Part shown: piece after piece, positions 4,445-5,199 of the stretch | Layout: every line of letters starts with the position of its first letter | Position numbering within the stretch: the first letter of the stretch is position 1 | Assembly: GCA_017390825.1 (NCBI GenBank) | Contig: JAFPAK010000360.1 | Coordinates: forward strand, 1-5,199 | Direction: 5' to 3' | Source of the DNA: Clostridia bacterium | Lineage (GTDB): Bacteria; Bacillota_A; Clostridia; Oscillospirales; Acutalibacteraceae | Length of the DNA: 5,199 nucleotides | Program-made: the position numbers and the translations under genes | The notes under the pieces: model-generated | The model's input: only the letters and a program-made list of their open reading frames with translations | What the model was told of the DNA's origin: nothing | Database searches by the model: none

Positions 4445-5199
4445 ATGAATTTAACACATTTAAAATGCGCTATTGAGGTAGCTAAGGCGGGATCAATCAA
4501 TAAAGCATCTGAAATTTTACTTATGGCACCGCCGAATCTCAGCCGTGAAATCAAGGAATTGGAAACGGAGCTTGGTACCAACATTTTTCAGAGAACTTCT
4601 CACGGTATGACACTTACACCGGAAGGGGAGGAGTTTATCGGATATGCTCAAAAAATAATAACTCAAATGGATGATATAAAAAATGTTTTTTCCGACAACA
4701 AGAAGAAAAAACAACATTTTTCAATTTCTGTGCCGAGAGCAACCTATATATCAGAGGCATTTGCTGATTTTTCAAAATATATTACAGACGATTATGCTGA
4801 GATATTTTATAATGAGACCAATTCTTCAACTGTTATAAAGAATATTCTTGAAGCCGATTATAAGCTGGGAATTGTGAGATATGCCGAGCATCATGATAAG
4901 TACTTCAAAAATATTTTCAAAGAAAAAGAACTAGAACATGAATTGATAGCAGAATTCCAATATGTTTTGGTTATGAGTCAAAACTGCCCTCTCGCCGGAT
5001 CAAATGAAATTCACTTTGACGATTTAGTTTCAATGATAGAACTTGCTCATGCCGATTCATTTGTCCCGTTTCTTTCGCTTGCATCAGTAAAAAAAGAAGA
5101 ACATCCACATGGTATTCAAAAAAGAATATATGTATTTGAGAGAGGCAGTCAGTTTCAACTGCTCAGCAAGAATAAAAACACATTTATGTGGGTTTCACC
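4445..5199 (+). CDS. LysR-family transcriptional regulator (3' end beyond window)
   Basis: The N-terminal 251 residues of a LysR-type regulator; the frame is still open at the window end. Residues 1-60 are the winged helix-turn-helix: HLKCAIEVAKAGSINKASE, then APPNLSREIKELETELG as recognition helix, and TPEGEEF in the wing. A linker helix (about 61-84) and a Lys-rich stretch (86-89) lead to the effector-binding domain from about 91. That domain includes SVPRATYISEAFADF (95-109), the strand LGIVRYAE (141-148) and FMWVS at the cut end. A full protein would be near 300 residues, so about 50 are missing. AAAGGA (4429-4434) is 10 nt before this ATG. An in-frame ATG at 4439, two codons earlier, is possible but only 4 nt from the site. 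It is divergent from the DUF1349 gene, the usual LysR layout for regulator and target. The effector is unknown. Confidence 0.9.
   Translation, partial: MNLTHLKCAIEVAKAGSINKASEILLMAPPNLSREIKELETELGTNIFQRTSHGMTLTPEGEEFIGYAQKIITQMDDIKNVFSDNKKKKQHFSISVPRATYISEAFADFSKYITDDYAEIFYNETNSSTVIKNILEADYKLGIVRYAEHHDKYFKNIFKEKELEHELIAEFQYVLVMSQNCPLAGSNEIHFDDLVSMIELAHADSFVPFLSLASVKKEEHPHGIQKRIYVFERGSQFQLLSKNKNTFMWVS

Noticed and set aside
4517..4717. Minus-strand open frame of 66 codons
   Set aside because: It is antisense to the helix-turn-helix part of the LysR gene.

Overview
The window looks like a chromosomal segment from a low- to moderate-GC Gram-positive anaerobe, most likely a gut Clostridia-type Firmicute. 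This rests on several sequence signs: AT-rich spacers, strong AGGAGG-type ribosome binding sites, sigma-A style promoters, a membrane-anchored XRE regulator of a type common in Clostridia, and a DUF1538/P-II pair. There are no rRNA or tRNA genes, insertion sequences or CRISPR arrays. No taxonomic marker is present, so the assignment is an inference.

Region 1 (1-2457, + strand) is a two-gene operon. A duplicated DUF1538 multi-spanning membrane protein (178-1740) overlaps by 31 nt a 225-residue protein made of two P-II-like domains (1710-2387). A clear intrinsic terminator follows at 2425-2457. The arrangement resembles other membrane transporters paired with a P-II-type regulator (AmtB-GlnK, SbtA-SbtB), but the transported substrate and the sensed ligand are unknown. 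The 177 nt upstream hold two tiny ORFs and no convincing promoter. The operon promoter may lie outside the window.

Region 2 (2388-2681) is a 294-nt gap between convergent transcription units. It contains the + strand terminator and a second, oppositely oriented terminator (2551-2595) for the minus-strand genes. I see nothing else in it.

Region 3 (2682-4227, - strand) has two genes in the same direction. The downstream one is an XRE-family regulator with a His-rich repeat linker and four C-terminal membrane segments. The upstream one is a DUF1349 concanavalin-like protein. The XRE gene has its own good promoter, flanked by two copies of an imperfect direct repeat that may be an operator.

Region 4 (4228-5199) is a divergent control region. 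One promoter fires leftward into the DUF1349 gene. A perfect-consensus promoter (TTGACA-17-TATAAT) fires rightward into a LysR-family regulator that runs off the window end. Two dyads, one between the promoters and one at the predicted LysR transcription start, are candidate operators. The layout suggests that the LysR protein controls itself and the DUF1349 gene.

The most interesting element is the DUF1538/tandem-P-II module. The pairing probably recurs in other genomes, but it is functionally undescribed as far as I know.
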